Below, in pieces: positions 11,932 through 26,900 of a DNA stretch of 64,000 nt; positions within the stretch are counted from its first letter, which is position 1, and each line of letters starts with the position of its first letter. Both the position numbers and the translations under genes were made by a program. The notes under the pieces were generated by a model, which did not search any database, had not been told where the DNA came from, and saw only the letters and a list, made by a program, of their open reading frames with translations. Source of the DNA: Bradysia coprophila (Eukaryota > Arthropoda > Insecta > Diptera > Sciaridae); contig NW_023503616.1 in assembly GCF_014529535.1 (NCBI RefSeq), positions 2,232,001-2,296,000 of the forward strand, in the 5' to 3' direction.

Positions 11932-14900
11932 ATGGATCGGGAAAACACACTGCCGTTATTACGATTTGTTTTGTCTGTATCCTTGACAATAGCAGCGACA
12001 TTTGCGGCGCCTGTACAAAAAACTACACAAGCTGAGGTAAGTAATTTTTTTCTCTAACCATTCGCTTCATGTTTCATATTATATGAAAATGTAACATAAT
12101 TTCAATAACCGACACCGTTTAGTATGCACAAATGCGTGTAGGGACGTCGGGTTTATTGACCAAGAAATTTAAGGCTTGGTGTTCTATACGAAAAGTTTGT
12201 TATATTATGGTGTTATTGTGGTGGTGATGGATATACAAACTAAGTATGAATATCAAATTAAGTTCAATAATCGTTATCGATGAGGATGTATCATGTTTTT
12301 AATATTGCATAAGGAAATCCAGTAAAAAGATTCAAAGAAACACAATCCCACGTTTGAAAATCATAATGAAGCAAAGAAACTACTCGCAGTTTAATTCATT
12401 TCACTGCACTGATAGCACAAATGTTTAGTTTTCTATTTAAATAGGGGCTCTGGCTATTGCGTTCTTGAATAGTAGAAACACTGTTAAAATAGATGAAGTA
12501 AAAGATTTAATTTTAATATACCTGAAAACTTCAATCACAACAAGTAAGAGATTCGTTAATAATTGAAATGCATGCCGTCTGTGGAAGGGTTAACTAATTT
12601 TTATAGTTCAACTTGTACGCAGATTGCAACTGGACGATCTTGTCCTCTGACTGTGCGAAAAGATAAGAATAAATGATTCAAATCTCATTATTTTATAGCA
12701 CTACTCTGGCATTCGGCTCATAAATGCATTCTTCTTACGATTCCAATTATTATCTTATCTTTTATTTCCGCAATTTTTTTTTGTTCTATTAATATAAGTG
12801 CATCGTTCTGCGTGTAATATTTATGAGATAAAAATTGTAATTAAAGAGCGCACGCTGATTTTAATAAGAAAGCGGCTAATTTGAATAGCTAACAACTAAT
12901 TAAAGAAAAAAATTCAAAGAATGCAAATTGTGCTAAACGCGTTGCAAAATTTTGTATTGTTTAATGAATAAAACATTTTCTATTGCAAACATTCCGATTG
13001 ATTTTTGACTGAAAACAACATTGATTGAACTCATTCTTCATTGAGAATATTGCTGTTGTGCACCTAAATTTACTTTCAATTTCAATTAGTCAACAATGAC
13101 ACAGAAAAAATCTTTGAAATTATGCTGATAGGACTGATAGTATGAGTATTACGTACAGACAGATCGTACATAATTTATTTGATTTGTGAATTTGTATAAG
13201 TTCGTCAACTGAATAGTTAATTCAAAACTCCTAGACCTATTATTTTATGGAAAATTGCAGAATTTAGTATTCTGGTCATGTTTTCGATTTATTGAGTCTA
13301 GGTTGACATAGAGATTAGTGTCTTGCAGGCACTTAATTTATTGGTATAGTCCAAATTTACGAGCCATGCAATTTACATATGATCGAATTTGTTGCCAAAA
13401 GCTGCTACTTCAAAGTCAACTATTAAAAAAATAGTAAATTCTGATGTATAGGATCCTATATGCACAACAATTCTCCAGCTACAACCAGCAATTATTATAC
13501 AGAATAATATAAGACTCGTACACTTAACCTTTTCACAGTAGACGGAAACCATATCAATAGAATAGTTTTCAAATCTAGTACTTGATTTGATGTAAATATT
13601 TACAGCAGATTCAAACAAAGTCTTTCACTTCTGTTGTTTTAACAACTATGTCGATATATAAGACATAGCCATTTGCTTATCAATTGTTTTTATCGTTGCT
13701 ACAGTCAAAAGATGATCAGCTGCACTTGAAGTGCTATAATTTTCTCGCACCCTCGCACTTAGTTCGAACAAATAAATATTTTTTTTAAGAAAAAGTTTAT
13801 CTATTGCTTACACTAAAGAGCCTAAAGGACCATTTGCTACATAGTCTACAGACAGACAGTTCTGTCTATGTTGAAAAATAAACAGCCAAGTGATAAATCT
13901 CTGAAAGAATCAACTTATAATTTGTTTACTACAGCAAATAGAAGTGCGCACAAAATATTCAATAAAAGTTAAAGATAAATCAGTCTATAATTGAGGAACA
14001 AAATGAAATGTGGCTGTGTGCTCTATAGGTTTCTAATGAGACAATGCACGGAGTTGTTGACCAATAATTTATGTAAATGGCTAAGACGATATGCAATTTA
14101 TCTAATGACGATCTAGAAAAGTTTGTAACAATGCACTTCGAGAAAAGTGAATTGCAATCGATCAGTAAACAAGTGTGTTTGCCATTTAATCGATATAAAT
14201 ACGTTTCATTTGCTATTTTCGAATGCCATGCGCGTACATATTAAATTACAGGTGACAATTTATGATAAACACGTGGAGGCAATTTGATCGAAAATGAAAA
14301 CCAAAACGTTCTGAACTTCTGATGCAAAATTATTTAAAATTAGATGAGATTCGAAAAAATAAACCGCGTCGTCGAGAATAATTATAGCCTGGTGACGTCT
14401 CAAATTTAAATTTAAAAACATGAAAACGCATCCATACCAGTTTTAGAAACGAATAACTCGTGTTTTAAGTTCAAAGTGGAGTTGAAAGTATTACCATATT
14501 TCGTCATTGTTGGACGACATTTTTGAAATTCGGTCTTTATTTTAAAACTGTTGTAAGTGGAAGTCACGAACGACCATATTAATAGCAAGTTACATTTTTT
14601 GTATTTGAAAATTTCTGTCGAAACGGTATAAATTTTCGATATGATTATATTCCTCAAGGGGTACTCAAATGCATATTGCCCTCTGTAAAAAAAAACGAAT
14701 CAATGGCGTGACTTCCAGCCATTCGTTAGTTTTATCATTAATTTTTATTACAGCTTACCGGTAGAACAGTCATCCAATTTTATCCATTCTGCGAAAGGCT
14801 GAAAAAACAATATTAATCATTTATCATCAATGTTCTATTTATTTAAACATAGATCCACCGGACAAATATTTTGTTATACACTTCACTAAGCAAATATAAA

Positions 14901-17900
14901 AACTTGAAATCACTTGATTCATATTATGTCAGCCTACGCACAATTCAGTGTCTTTGTCATTCAATTGACCACCAAGAAAAGAGTTGTAGCTTTTTGATAT
15001 AGTTTCAATGGTTGAACTACTTAAAGTGTTCCTTGATCTGAAACACTCATTCCGCGAAATCCTTTGTGTGAACCACATTAAAAAATACGAATAAAATTGA
15101 CCTAATTGCATTCTCGGTGTTTTCCTTTCGTATTATAATTAATTGGCTTAACCGTAACTGATCTCGGTGGACAGGGTGGAATAACGTGTAATATGAGATG
15201 TATACAGAGGATATAACGGAATTATGAAAATGAAGCGAACGATTGCATGGCATAACAATTCCATTACAAATGAAACGCTCATGCTATGAAACTATTGCGG
15301 TAGATCCGTAGACCAGTAATGAATCACCATTTTCCATTTTCGTCTTGTAAATTATAAAAAACACGCAAAGAACGATTCCTTTTCGTGTCATTGAATTATG
15401 GGTTCCCGCGTGTATATATACTGCATGTGGTAGACGTATAAATATTTTTAGAAAATAAATTAAATTCACAATAAAGAGAATTTTCTTTATTTCCTATTAC
15501 ATGTCTCATGAAATACCATATTGAGCGAACTAAATTGTGATTACGGAGGTTCTTTTTTTGTGGGCAAAAGACTTGGCGAACGAACGTTTTGAAAATGTTA
15601 ATAAAGAACTTGGTACATTGACCTAGGGCATCATTATTTCGTTGTAGATACAAATTAGGTATACTAATAAGGAAATTGTTCTTTTTCCGATAAATTACAG
15701 TGCGCAGGGCGAGAAATCTATATTTAATTTGGTATTACAAATTTTGTTTTTAATTTTGTGACTATTACGATAAGAACAACATTTGTACGTTGACCTATTC
15801 GATTCGAAATTTTCGTGGAAATTAAACATACATGTGAGGTCAGTTACTTGACTTGTTTCAATATGGTTCAATGTACCTTCAAACTTTTAAAAGGCGAGTA
15901 TCTAAATTCGTTCAGTACATCTAATTGCTACCGCTTCAAATTACAAATTTAAGAATCTGCAAACAGTTCATAGCACTTGCACTTTCTAAAAGATTTCTTA
16001 GCAAACATTCGACTACACATCAAGCAAATGAAGTAACAGATTTTAATGTTTAATATACATCAAATCTGTTACTTCTTTTGTTGATGTATCATAGGATGTC
16101 TGCTAAGAATTCTTCCATCTCGTTAGTTTTAACCCAGACGCTTTGCTATCAGAGATAACAATAGCTTAAGCATTTATTTTGTCGTCTTATTCGATGACAG
16201 AGACTAGTCGTTTATGTAGGTCCAATTTGCAGCCCACAATTTTTTTTTTTTCAGGTAAACTAACATTCACCTCTTCGAACACATTATAAATTTCTGCAGC
16301 AAAATGATTCACTTATTTAATCAAACATTATTAATGAAATACAAATATTACCAATAATCATTTCCGAAAAATTCGTTTACAAATTCCGATTAACGAAGAC
16401 TCATTTCAACAGAAATATATGCCTTCGATTCGTCGAACTGGTTTTTCAGAAGTGACGTATTGTCGGCTGGTTTTTAAATTAGTGTTTGTAAATTAAGATA
16501 AATATGCAGAAATATAAAAACCATACACATAACGTGTTTTCTCGATTCAAGCTTTGATAAGAGAGACGTTATTCGTCTGGCTATAAAAACAACTTGTCGA
16601 CAGACATCTATGATCCAAAGAGGAGCATTCCAGTGTCTTTGGGTATTCTTCCTTCGTAGCCTTTTGATTAAATTTAGACGGAAATAGTAAGTCTTCTAAA
16701 TTAAAAACGTATACGGTCGTCCGTGAATTTTAGTTTCAATTTCAAAAACATCGTGGACTCATTAATTACAGACATAATCACTGTAATCAACCTATTTTAT
16801 AAAACGATTATAGGAAATGATATTATGCCAACCGAGTAGATTACGTCTGTGTCATAACGAAAAAGTAATTTTCAACTTGTAATACTTCTGAGGCTTTGCG
16901 AACGCTTCTCTCTCTGCTCAAACCGGTATCGCAAGTGTTGCGGTTTTTCTTTTTTTTCTCTAAATGAAAACAAACACATTTATTACTTTTACCAGACAAT
17001 TCGTTCTGTGCCAATCGTTCATGATGACGTCACTGAGGAATTTCTTTATATTCGATTATAATAGGAATACCCACATGTGACAATGTACATCTCATTTACA
17101 AATACATTTCTGAACAGAATCACTGGAAATGTGGTTGTCGTCGTTTTTTCGCTTTTTTGTTTTATCTCTTGATAATGAAAGATGTATAATGAATTATTCG
17201 TTTTACCTTGCATACAAATAAAGATTTTGTATCGTTAATTTCCTAGCATTTAATTCATAATAATAATTTTCGTGAATATGTTTGCTTGTCATGTTATATT
17301 TAACCATGAGAAATGTTGTGTATACGTCTCCCTCTCTCTGTAATACATGCCACGAATTAAGTTTGTCATGTAGACAATGTTTAGCAAACTAACATAAAAT
17401 CTTATTTTTGATTTGGTTTATATTTGGAAGCAGACAGTACGAAAGTATGAAGTGTGAACGTTTGTGGTAATTCGGTAACAAAGAAATATTTGCTCAGATA
17501 ATCTCTAAAATAAGGTGATACATCCCGGCAACATCTTACTAGAAATATTCCGAAATTTAACAATTGTTCAATTAATTAATAAATTGGAGTACTTAGCTCA
17601 AAACCACTGTCCACTGGTTGTAGTATGCATATCCATTACCGGTTCAAAGAAACCATTGAACGTTACAGGTAATATTATGTATAAACAATCGAAAACCGAT
17701 ATATCTACAATGTATCATCGTACATAAACCGTACAAACAAGTAGTTCAACCACTGTATTTTTCGTGAGTAATTACGATGATGTGAAAGGACATTCACTTA
17801 AAAATCAATACAAAAACTAAACGAAATTCAGGTCATACCAGAATATTAACCTTAAATTTATTCCTTATTCAAATTGATGAATATTTTATTAGCAGAAAAG

Positions 17901-20900
17901 TCCTTTTGTGAGTGAATGCTCAGTGTTCTAAAGGTTAATTTGGCGAAAACTTGTGTTTAATACGTTTCGTATACATTATACAAGATTGTTACCCATAACA
18001 AACTTGTCACGAAATACCGTTCGAGTGGGAAATTGAATGGATGAAAATATATGTATATTATCCACTATGTCCAGATAAGCCGATGCAAGGACTACAAAGA
18101 CCTTTTTGTCATTTTAAATTCAATGGACTTAAATAATAACATTCGGTGTCGAGTTGTGCATACCAAAAGAACTGCATTCTTTTATTGAATTACTTAAAAT
18201 ATTTCCTTAGTCCAACACAATGTTTACATTTAAATCATTATAAATATGAATTCATGGGGTCAATGATCATAGCACGACCAGTCATAAAATACATTTCCAT
18301 TAATATTCCATGTTTGATTTTGATGAATTTGTTTGTTCGTTTGATTCCTTCTTTTTTACAAATCGGTGAATTTTAATTTTTACAGATGTGGTATGGGTGT
18401 TACTGAAATTTTAAATGCACATGCCGCGTTATATCTTTCCAAAGGCAATAAAAATATTTTCATTTATCAATCCTTGCAACTAAAATGATAACTCGTTATT
18501 TAAGAGACTCTTTCCCCGTTTAGCTACAGTTTGATATTAGTCATATCTTGAAGTGCGTCGGGGTTCAGTTATTTATAGCAAAAAGAAAGAAAAAACAACC
18601 TCCAAAGCATTAGCACATTAGCGTATAATAGAAACAAAGCCCAATAAATTTCGCATATTCATATTTTCCATTATTTCCATTTACTCACTTTTTAGTACGT
18701 AATAAATGAAAAGCAGCATCCTCTCTGCTTCCTATAATATCTGATATTAATATCTTGACCATCATATCGCGTTTGTTGTATATGATTTACAGTTCATATA
18801 AGTAAGAAGTTTTCATTTTCGCTTCACTTTCGTACATTTATAGTTGTCAAATAAATCAACATAGTTGTGTTCTTTGAGCTAAAACGACATACTCAATAGA
18901 TACACGTCATGCTGACACGCATGTATTAGGTGGAATAAACTCGGTTTTGGTGTGGTGCAGCAATTTGCATAATAAATTTTGTCTCTTTGAATTGTGGTAA
19001 TGTTAATCATCAAATTTAACGATAAATTCTTTTCTTTATGGAATGACTCATTTTTATGGTTGCGATCAACGATTATCAGATGTGTATCTCGTAAAACATT
19101 TCTGAGAAAAAAGTCTATTTTTTGTAGTAAAACTGGAGAATGTGGTAACATATTATTATGTGGGAAATCGCTAATTCATAAAAACGATTTATTTTAGATG
19201 CTTAGTTTAACGGCTACGTCGTCGCTACATGCTTCAATGTCTGTTGAAGAATCGCCAGAATAACAATATGAGATCATAGCTTTGGCAGATCATACATTTA
19301 CTGACCTTTTATTTGTATAGTCACTGTTTATTAAGTTCGTATAACACATTAAAATAGAAAACATTTATGATGTTTCAATTTTGCATATCAGTCATCACTT
19401 CGGTACTAAAATTTTATATCGTAAATGCAACATTGTTCAACGAAATTCGTCATGGTCTCATCTGGTCCAGACATCCTCGATATACTCTTCAATTCATTGG
19501 TCACTACACGATAACATTTTACAGACGACTACGATAAAGCCATTACTTTCGAGTCTGTTACTTTCTTTGAACTAAAAATATTTTGCTATGAAAGAGACCA
19601 CATTAACCAGACCTAATCGCCTGTTTTAATCGTCGCTGTCGATAACATATGACTATATAGACGTCTGCAAAAGTTTAACATTGCAAAAAGCGTCATAAAG
19701 TAAAAAATTATTTATAATTTTTCTCGTTTCGTAGCAAATTATTATGACTGATGAATAGATTTATATTGCGACCGTGACAATGTAATTTTCAGTGAGGCAA
19801 TATTAGTTGATGTACCCGCCCATGATGTTCAAGTTTTAAACGTTTTTTTTTTTGTTATCAACCGAACCTCACAGACTGCGATGACTTTACACGTAATTTC
19901 AATTATTTTGCAAAATAAAAACCCAAAAGGTACGACTGGATTGTTATGTCGATATTAACATAAAATAATTATAGTCGAGCAGTTGCCATCCGTGAAATAC
20001 TCACGCGCTATCATTGTATAGTATAGTATGTCTTGTATTGCGTGACAAAAAGTACGAGACAGAGGAGAGACTCATTTCACTCCATCTAAATTGGTTATCT
20101 ATTCACGACCAAACCTAGAACCTATTAACCATTTAACCTTAAATCTAGACTATGAATGTGCTAGTGCTCGGAATATTATTCCTTCCTATCGACTGTTCGT
20201 TTAAAGTATGAACTGTGCTGTTATAAACACAAATGAGTGATGCGCAAGCTAAATCGGAAATTTAAAAAAAAATTATGACTGACCTTCCGTGGTCTGATTG
20301 TGTACGGAACATCAGCAGCTAGTATATTGAATTTTTTTAATACATTTGTGTTTAATTATAGCTGGAAGGTATGTATGAGCAGCATTTTTGATTGCTATTG
20401 ACAACATTGATGATACATGTTATTGTCATGATATAAGTGAGGACGGTGTAGTTTCTACATTAAATTTTGACGAATATTATGAATGAGTTTACATGTCGAT
20501 ACTTACTGTTGATCATGAACTTGTTTTACATTTTTCTATCGGTCATTTTTTTTGAGCAATTTTTAATACCTTCGGTATTAATCTGGACGTAAATGTGTGA
20601 GTTATTATCATAATTTCTAGCTTCCTGCACGACACGACGAGTCGGGTTTGATTCTATCGTAATTGAAAAGGTATACCATGACTAGGATTATTATTGAATC
20701 TTACTATCTGGTCTATTCAGATATTTTCGGGAAATTGATTTCAAATCTATTACTTCATTTTTTAGCCATGCTATTTGCTGTATAAGATTGCATTATTGGG
20801 AGTTGTTGTCAATAACATATGACACTCGTCCGAGGTTAATGATCCGATCCAAAATATGACTTTCAATTTCCAAAGTTTCGTCAACATTACACATAATTCA

Positions 20901-23900
20901 ATGATTTTGTTATTGTAAATTCAGTTCAGAACTCATTCGGTTTCGTTGACCCAACCAAGACTGATTTTTCATTCTGTCGGCGACAATAGTCGTGTTCTGA
21001 AAACCTTTTCCTTTCATTTATGGAATTTGTTGTTTCTTAAAATTTGCTTTTGTTTCATAAAAATTATTTTTTTTGCAAGATATCATCATTGCAAAATACA
21101 CAAATATTATAAAATAAAAATAAAAATTTCATATTGTGTATAATCACTGAAAGTCATCGCTTTACCATTCCATAAAATGTTAAGGCTTTACATATTGAAT
21201 ACTAAGTGATTGTGTCTAGAGAATGATACTAAAAAAAATGCCGCGATAAAATGCCCTCGGTTTAATTTTATTTGGCAAACTATTTGAATTTTAAAATTTT
21301 TCACAATAAATTTGTTTTTAATTTTGTGTTTAGTTAATTTAGTCGTCGTTCAGCAGCTTCGAGTCCAATAGCTAAATTTAGCGAAAATCAAAAATCATGA
21401 AACCAATTTTTTTCGTTTGCATTTGCTTTAAATATGGACTAGGTTTTAGCTCAGTGAGTTACAATAAATCGAATGTGGTTCCCCTACGTGCTTCGTGAAC
21501 TATGTGAAACATTAAATTATTAGTCATTAAAGTAGATTTTATTCAAGTCAGGATATTAACGATGTGTCTCTACTTTCAGATTTATTTATCACAATTCGGC
21601 TATCTACCACCATCTGCAAGAAATCCAGCCAATGGAGGGCTTTTGGACAGTAGTACTTGGTCGAAGGCGATAATGGATTTTCAAGGATTCGCTGGTGTTA
21701 ACGTAACTGGTAATGCTATTTCGTGTTTCCATTAATTTTCGTTAATTTTCGACTTACACTCTATTCTCTTCACAGGCGAACTTGATGAAGAAACAATGGA
21801 ACTAATGGCATTGCCTCGATGTGGCGTCAAAGATAAAGTTGGATTTGGAACAGATTCACGATCGAAACGATACGCACTACAAGGTAGTCGATGGAAGGTC
21901 AAAGCATTGACATACAGAATATCGAAATATCCGAAGAAATTGAATCGACAAGAAGTTGACAAAGAAGTATTGAAAGCATTCAGCGTGTGGAGCGACTATA
22001 CCGATTTGACATTTACCGCGAAACGAGCGAATCCGGTACACATTGAAATTCGCTTTGAAGAAGGTGAACATGGTGATGGTGATCCTTTCGATGGGCAAGG
22101 TGGTACCTTGGCTCATGCATATTTCCCTGTGTATGGAGGTGATGCACATTTTGACGATGCTGAGTATTGGACTATTAACAGTGCACGTGGAACGAATTTG
22201 TTCCAAGTGGCTGCTCATGAATTCGGACATTCGTTGGGATTGAGTCATTCCGATGTTAGATCTGCGTTAATGGCACCGTTTTATAGGTAAAAATTTACCA
22301 AGAAATTTCTGGACTTAAAGTTTGATGTTTTGTTTTCTTTTGCCTTTGTGTAGGGGTTACGATCCAGTGTTTCGATTGGATTCTGATGATATTCAGGTAT
22401 ATTTCAAGCGATTTACGTTCGTGAATTTCAATTATTTACACCTATTTCACACAGGGTATCCAAGCTCTGTATGGTAAGAAAACTACAGGCGGTGGATACA
22501 ATCCAGTTCCGGCACCTAAGCCACAGCCCAAACCAAATGTACCAAGTGACAACAACGAAATGTGCACCGATCCCAAAATTGACACTGTCTTTAATACTCA
22601 CGACGGAGCTACATACGCTTTCAAGGGAAACCAATATTACAAATTAACTGAAAATGCTATAGCTGAAGGATATCCGAAGCTTATATCGCAAGGATGGCCC
22701 GGTCTACCTGGTTAGTTGTGGATTTTTTTTGTCTAGTCGAGCGAAAAGTCTTTACACGCAATATTTATCTAGGAAACATTGACGCTGCATTCACCTACAA
22801 AAATGGAAAGACCTATTTCTTCCAAGGATCGAAATACTGGCGATATTCTGGTAGACAAATGGATGGAGACTATCCCAAGGATATCAGTGACGGTTTTACA
22901 GGAATACCGGACAATTTAGATGCTGCATTAGTATGGGGTGGAAATGGAAAAATTTACTTCTACAAAGGAACCAAATTCTGGCGCTTCGATCCACTGAAGC
23001 GACCGCCAGTCAAATCAACCTATCCAAAACCGTTATCGAATTGGGAAGGTGTGCCAAACAGTATAGATGCTGCACTACAATACACCAATGGCTACACGTA
23101 CTTCTTCAAAGGCAACAAATACTATCGGTTTAATGACCGAACATTTTCGGTAAGTCCAGCGTCGAGTGAAATTGGTGCACCGCGCCGATATAACTGAATT
23201 TCAACTAACGATTTTTATCTCCATTCAGGTCGACGATGCCAACCCACCTTTCCCACGTCCCACAGCCCATTGGTGGTTCGGCTGTTCGAATGTACCTTCA
23301 GCATTCGATTCATTAGGTAATGTAATTGCATCTGATAACACCGATAAAGAAACCGATCATGATGTCGGAGATATTGTCTTTGATGCAGGTGAGTGAAACC
23401 GACCGAAATGGATATTTTTTTTAGTTTTATATCATTTTCATATTGCATCCGATTACGCACGGACGCAAATTGAATTGAAAATTTTAGTCACTCAAAATTG
23501 TTCATGTTACCTAGAATTTTGTTGATCAAATATTTAACACATTCTTGTGACGTAGTCTTGTGACAAAGAAAATATTTCGTGTGTTTGCTGGAGGATCAAA
23601 CATTTGCATTGTGTTGTATATCACTGAAGTTGTCTACATAATAAATTGGAGAGTATACGTTGTAGTCGTGTATAGAAAAGGGATTAACATTGTGACATTG
23701 ATAGATATGTTTTTGTGTGGTTTTAAGTGAAAGAACGGTAGTTTTACTGATATCAATGGATGATCATTCAATTGTCTGTGTTAATAACAAATAAAAAATT
23801 ATTTGAGATGATCAAGTTATCCAATCGGTCGCAGCCATGAGGTGTATACCTTAACAGCCTTAACACGCTTATTTAAAGATGTTTTATTCTGATGAAAGCT

Positions 23901-26900
23901 GTATGGTTCCTGTGAATAATTTCTTGACTAACAATACAATAAACAGAAGCTAATCTAACCATCTCCTTAATAAGTTGCTAAAAAATTACATCAAGTAAAC
24001 TGTACAAACGAGAAGTAACTAACCACCTACCCTAGCTGAAATAATCTTGAAAATTGAGGAATTCAGCATTACCGAAAATAAAAGTTCTGAAGGTGGGCCA
24101 ACGTTTTCGTCATAACTTGATCGCTGAGTCATCAACGTAATGAATTGTATAAGATTTTCGGAGTGGATCATTAAACTCACTAAAGATGGATCCTAATAAG
24201 GTGTTTCCTAATAAAAGCCTAGACGTGTTTTTTTGCTTCAAATGTCAAAAACTATTTTTGTGTAAATATGAACGACAGTTAATTACTCATAACTTGCTTA
24301 CCATTCCCGCGGACAAACGATTGCTGATAAAACGGCATGTTGTTAATAGGATAATAATTCTAATTCATCTGTAATCATGTTACATTCACTCATATCAAAT
24401 GTAAACCGATTGTAAGTGTTTGTGTACTCTGTGTACTAATCATTAATTATTAAAAAAATAAAAAGAAAAAATCCATTAATGGTCGGTTATCACTAACCAA
24501 AAGTTCCAGAAATAATTTTGTAAGCGAATGTAACTGCACGCTTTTATGAATACTACAAAATTGCACAAAATTAAATGCACTGACCTTTAGAAACGGCTAG
24601 TCATATGATATAGAAAAGAAAAAAAAAAGTCCGACTTATGTTATCTTCTATATCAAACTGAATGTTTAATCAAATGAAGTAAAAGATTCTTTGAATTATT
24701 TGATTATATCGAGATATGCTTGCCGTATTCAAAAGGTTAACTAAGAAACAAATCTAACCCAACCGCAGAAAGAACAACCAATGCACTGTTATCGCTGAAA
24801 AACTCCACAATATAGCACAAAACTACACATCACAATGATTTCCATTATTCCAAAGTATTTATATAAAGTATGAAACACTCCCTTATGATTTTGTAAACTG
24901 AACTGACTTATGTGTAAGTCGCTAGCATGATGCACTATATAATTGTAATGCAAAAACTTTGAGCACTTACAGCCTCAGCTTCATTATACCCAATGTATAC
25001 CATTTCCCTCACCCCTTTATTAGAAGTTGAACGAGCAATTCCCACCAAAACAATATGACAAGCATGCGATTTTTATTATTATACGATTTGAAGCACGCAC
25101 AAAAAACTCATAGATTTTTACCTTAAATATCATTTAATTTTTAAATTTATTTTGGTTTTTTTTTACTTTTATTGTTTTTACTTCAAAAATACCTGACACG
25201 GGTTTTGGGCACCAGATTTAATTAATTTTGTTTTAATTTAATGAAAAATCAAATATTTATATCTGCCCCACTATATAAAGCATGAATTGTTATTGTTTTC
25301 AGGCTTTAGTCTTCGAAGTTAATCCAAAAATATAAAAATGAAAAATTATTATTTTTTCTAATAAAAAAAAATTAAATGCTCAAATTTTGTCGTCGACGCA
25401 GCTCAGCCCAGTGTTTTTATATTATGTACGTTTCTTATTTCGTTCAGTTTGTGTTTTCTACATTTTTTTAAATTATTATTGAAACTTTGGTAATTAATTT
25501 TTTTTAAATGAAAACGGTTGATTTTCAGGAAAAAATTTATTTAATCGAATCTGATTCTTTGTCAATTTACTTAACCTTTGCACTGGCTGTTAAAGGTGCA
25601 GACAGTAGTTACTTACATACCTAGGGTAGGGATGAAAAATTGATCGAAGATGAAATCACACAAAGAATTGAATTTTTATCCGAAGTTTTGTTGAAAAATG
25701 CATTGCACGTCAGTATGAGTTTTGTGTAATAGAATTTGTGCCACCGAGAATTGAAATACGACGGATTTCAATATCGATAACTAGATTGAAATGTCCAAAA
25801 TTACAACACCCGTTTTCATGGCTTATTACAACACTCAAACCAGTGTTGAAATGAAATTCGTATGAGTTATTACAGCATTCGTTTTAAAAAAATGCAAAGC
25901 AACGTGATCGATCAAATTCGAAGAGTGATTGTTTACAATGAAAATTCTGAATTTTTGTGCATTTGTCTATTTCAATTCTCGGTTGGCACAAAGCATGATG
26001 TGTTACACGTATTGTAATGAGATTTTTTCAGCACACGACCCAATTTTCCTTACTCGCTCCGCTCGTAAGGAAAACTTGGGTCTAGTGCTGAAAAAATCAA
26101 CATTACAATACTTGTAACACAACATACTATTTCATTCGAGCAGACCAAAAACATCACAGTCCCTCACCACTAGACAGCCAAAACAACAACTTTTTCTCTC
26201 ACCTTTTCTTTTACCTTTTCTTTCACTTTTTGCGTATTGCTAAGGATTTCATGCAATTGTTATGAACAAATGAAATTTGATATTAAAGTAGATTGCTCGA
26301 AGCAATATGAGTGAGTGAGTGATATACCGTATATGTCACTCGGAACAAAAATGACCCAGGTGGTGCAAACGTTTTATAAAAAAAATTGCTAATTTCCGTA
26401 TAAAGCATTAACATCTATCTTTCTCTAACATTATCTCAGCTTTCATATTAAATAACTGCCCTAAGTTTCCATTGCGCGCCTTGCATATTCATTGCAAGTT
26501 ATCCTAAAGATCATGCCATGAAAGCTGAAAGAAATTGCTCAATTAAAATACGTAAACGTAACAACGCACATTTTCGTGTCAACGCTAACAATGTTGTTAA
26601 TTTGCTGATATGATCAATATCCTGCGAAAGGAGGTCAAATTATTGGGCAATCACCAAGTTTAATTTCATTTTATTACACACCAATGGTGTAACATCACAG
26701 TCACATTTTCTGTGACCGTATTATGGAAATGTTCGCGCTTTTTCCGGGTCAAATATTATGCCCTCAATAGGTCCTTTTCCTGAAAATCAACAATTTCCGA
26801 ATTATATTTGATTTGCATTTAATGTAGAGTCAAGTAATCACAGTTTTGAAATTTAATTCTGACGAAAATTTTAGCTCTCTGGCCGATAAAAACTAATGAA

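Larger units (their letters stand above)
12037..21579. other. First intron of the metalloproteinase gene
   Basis: A 9.5-kb intron separates the signal-peptide exon from the prodomain exon. No internal coding exon is recognisable on either strand. It contains dispersed MITE-like copies (about 12403-12593 and 20730-20820) and a long palindrome at 15990-16113. Large first introns of developmental genes often hold enhancers, but nothing specific can be named here. Confidence 0.6.

Noticed and set aside
21877-22248. Minus-strand open frame of 123 codons over the metalloproteinase catalytic exon
   Set aside because: It is a shadow of the zinc-protease exon on the plus strand.
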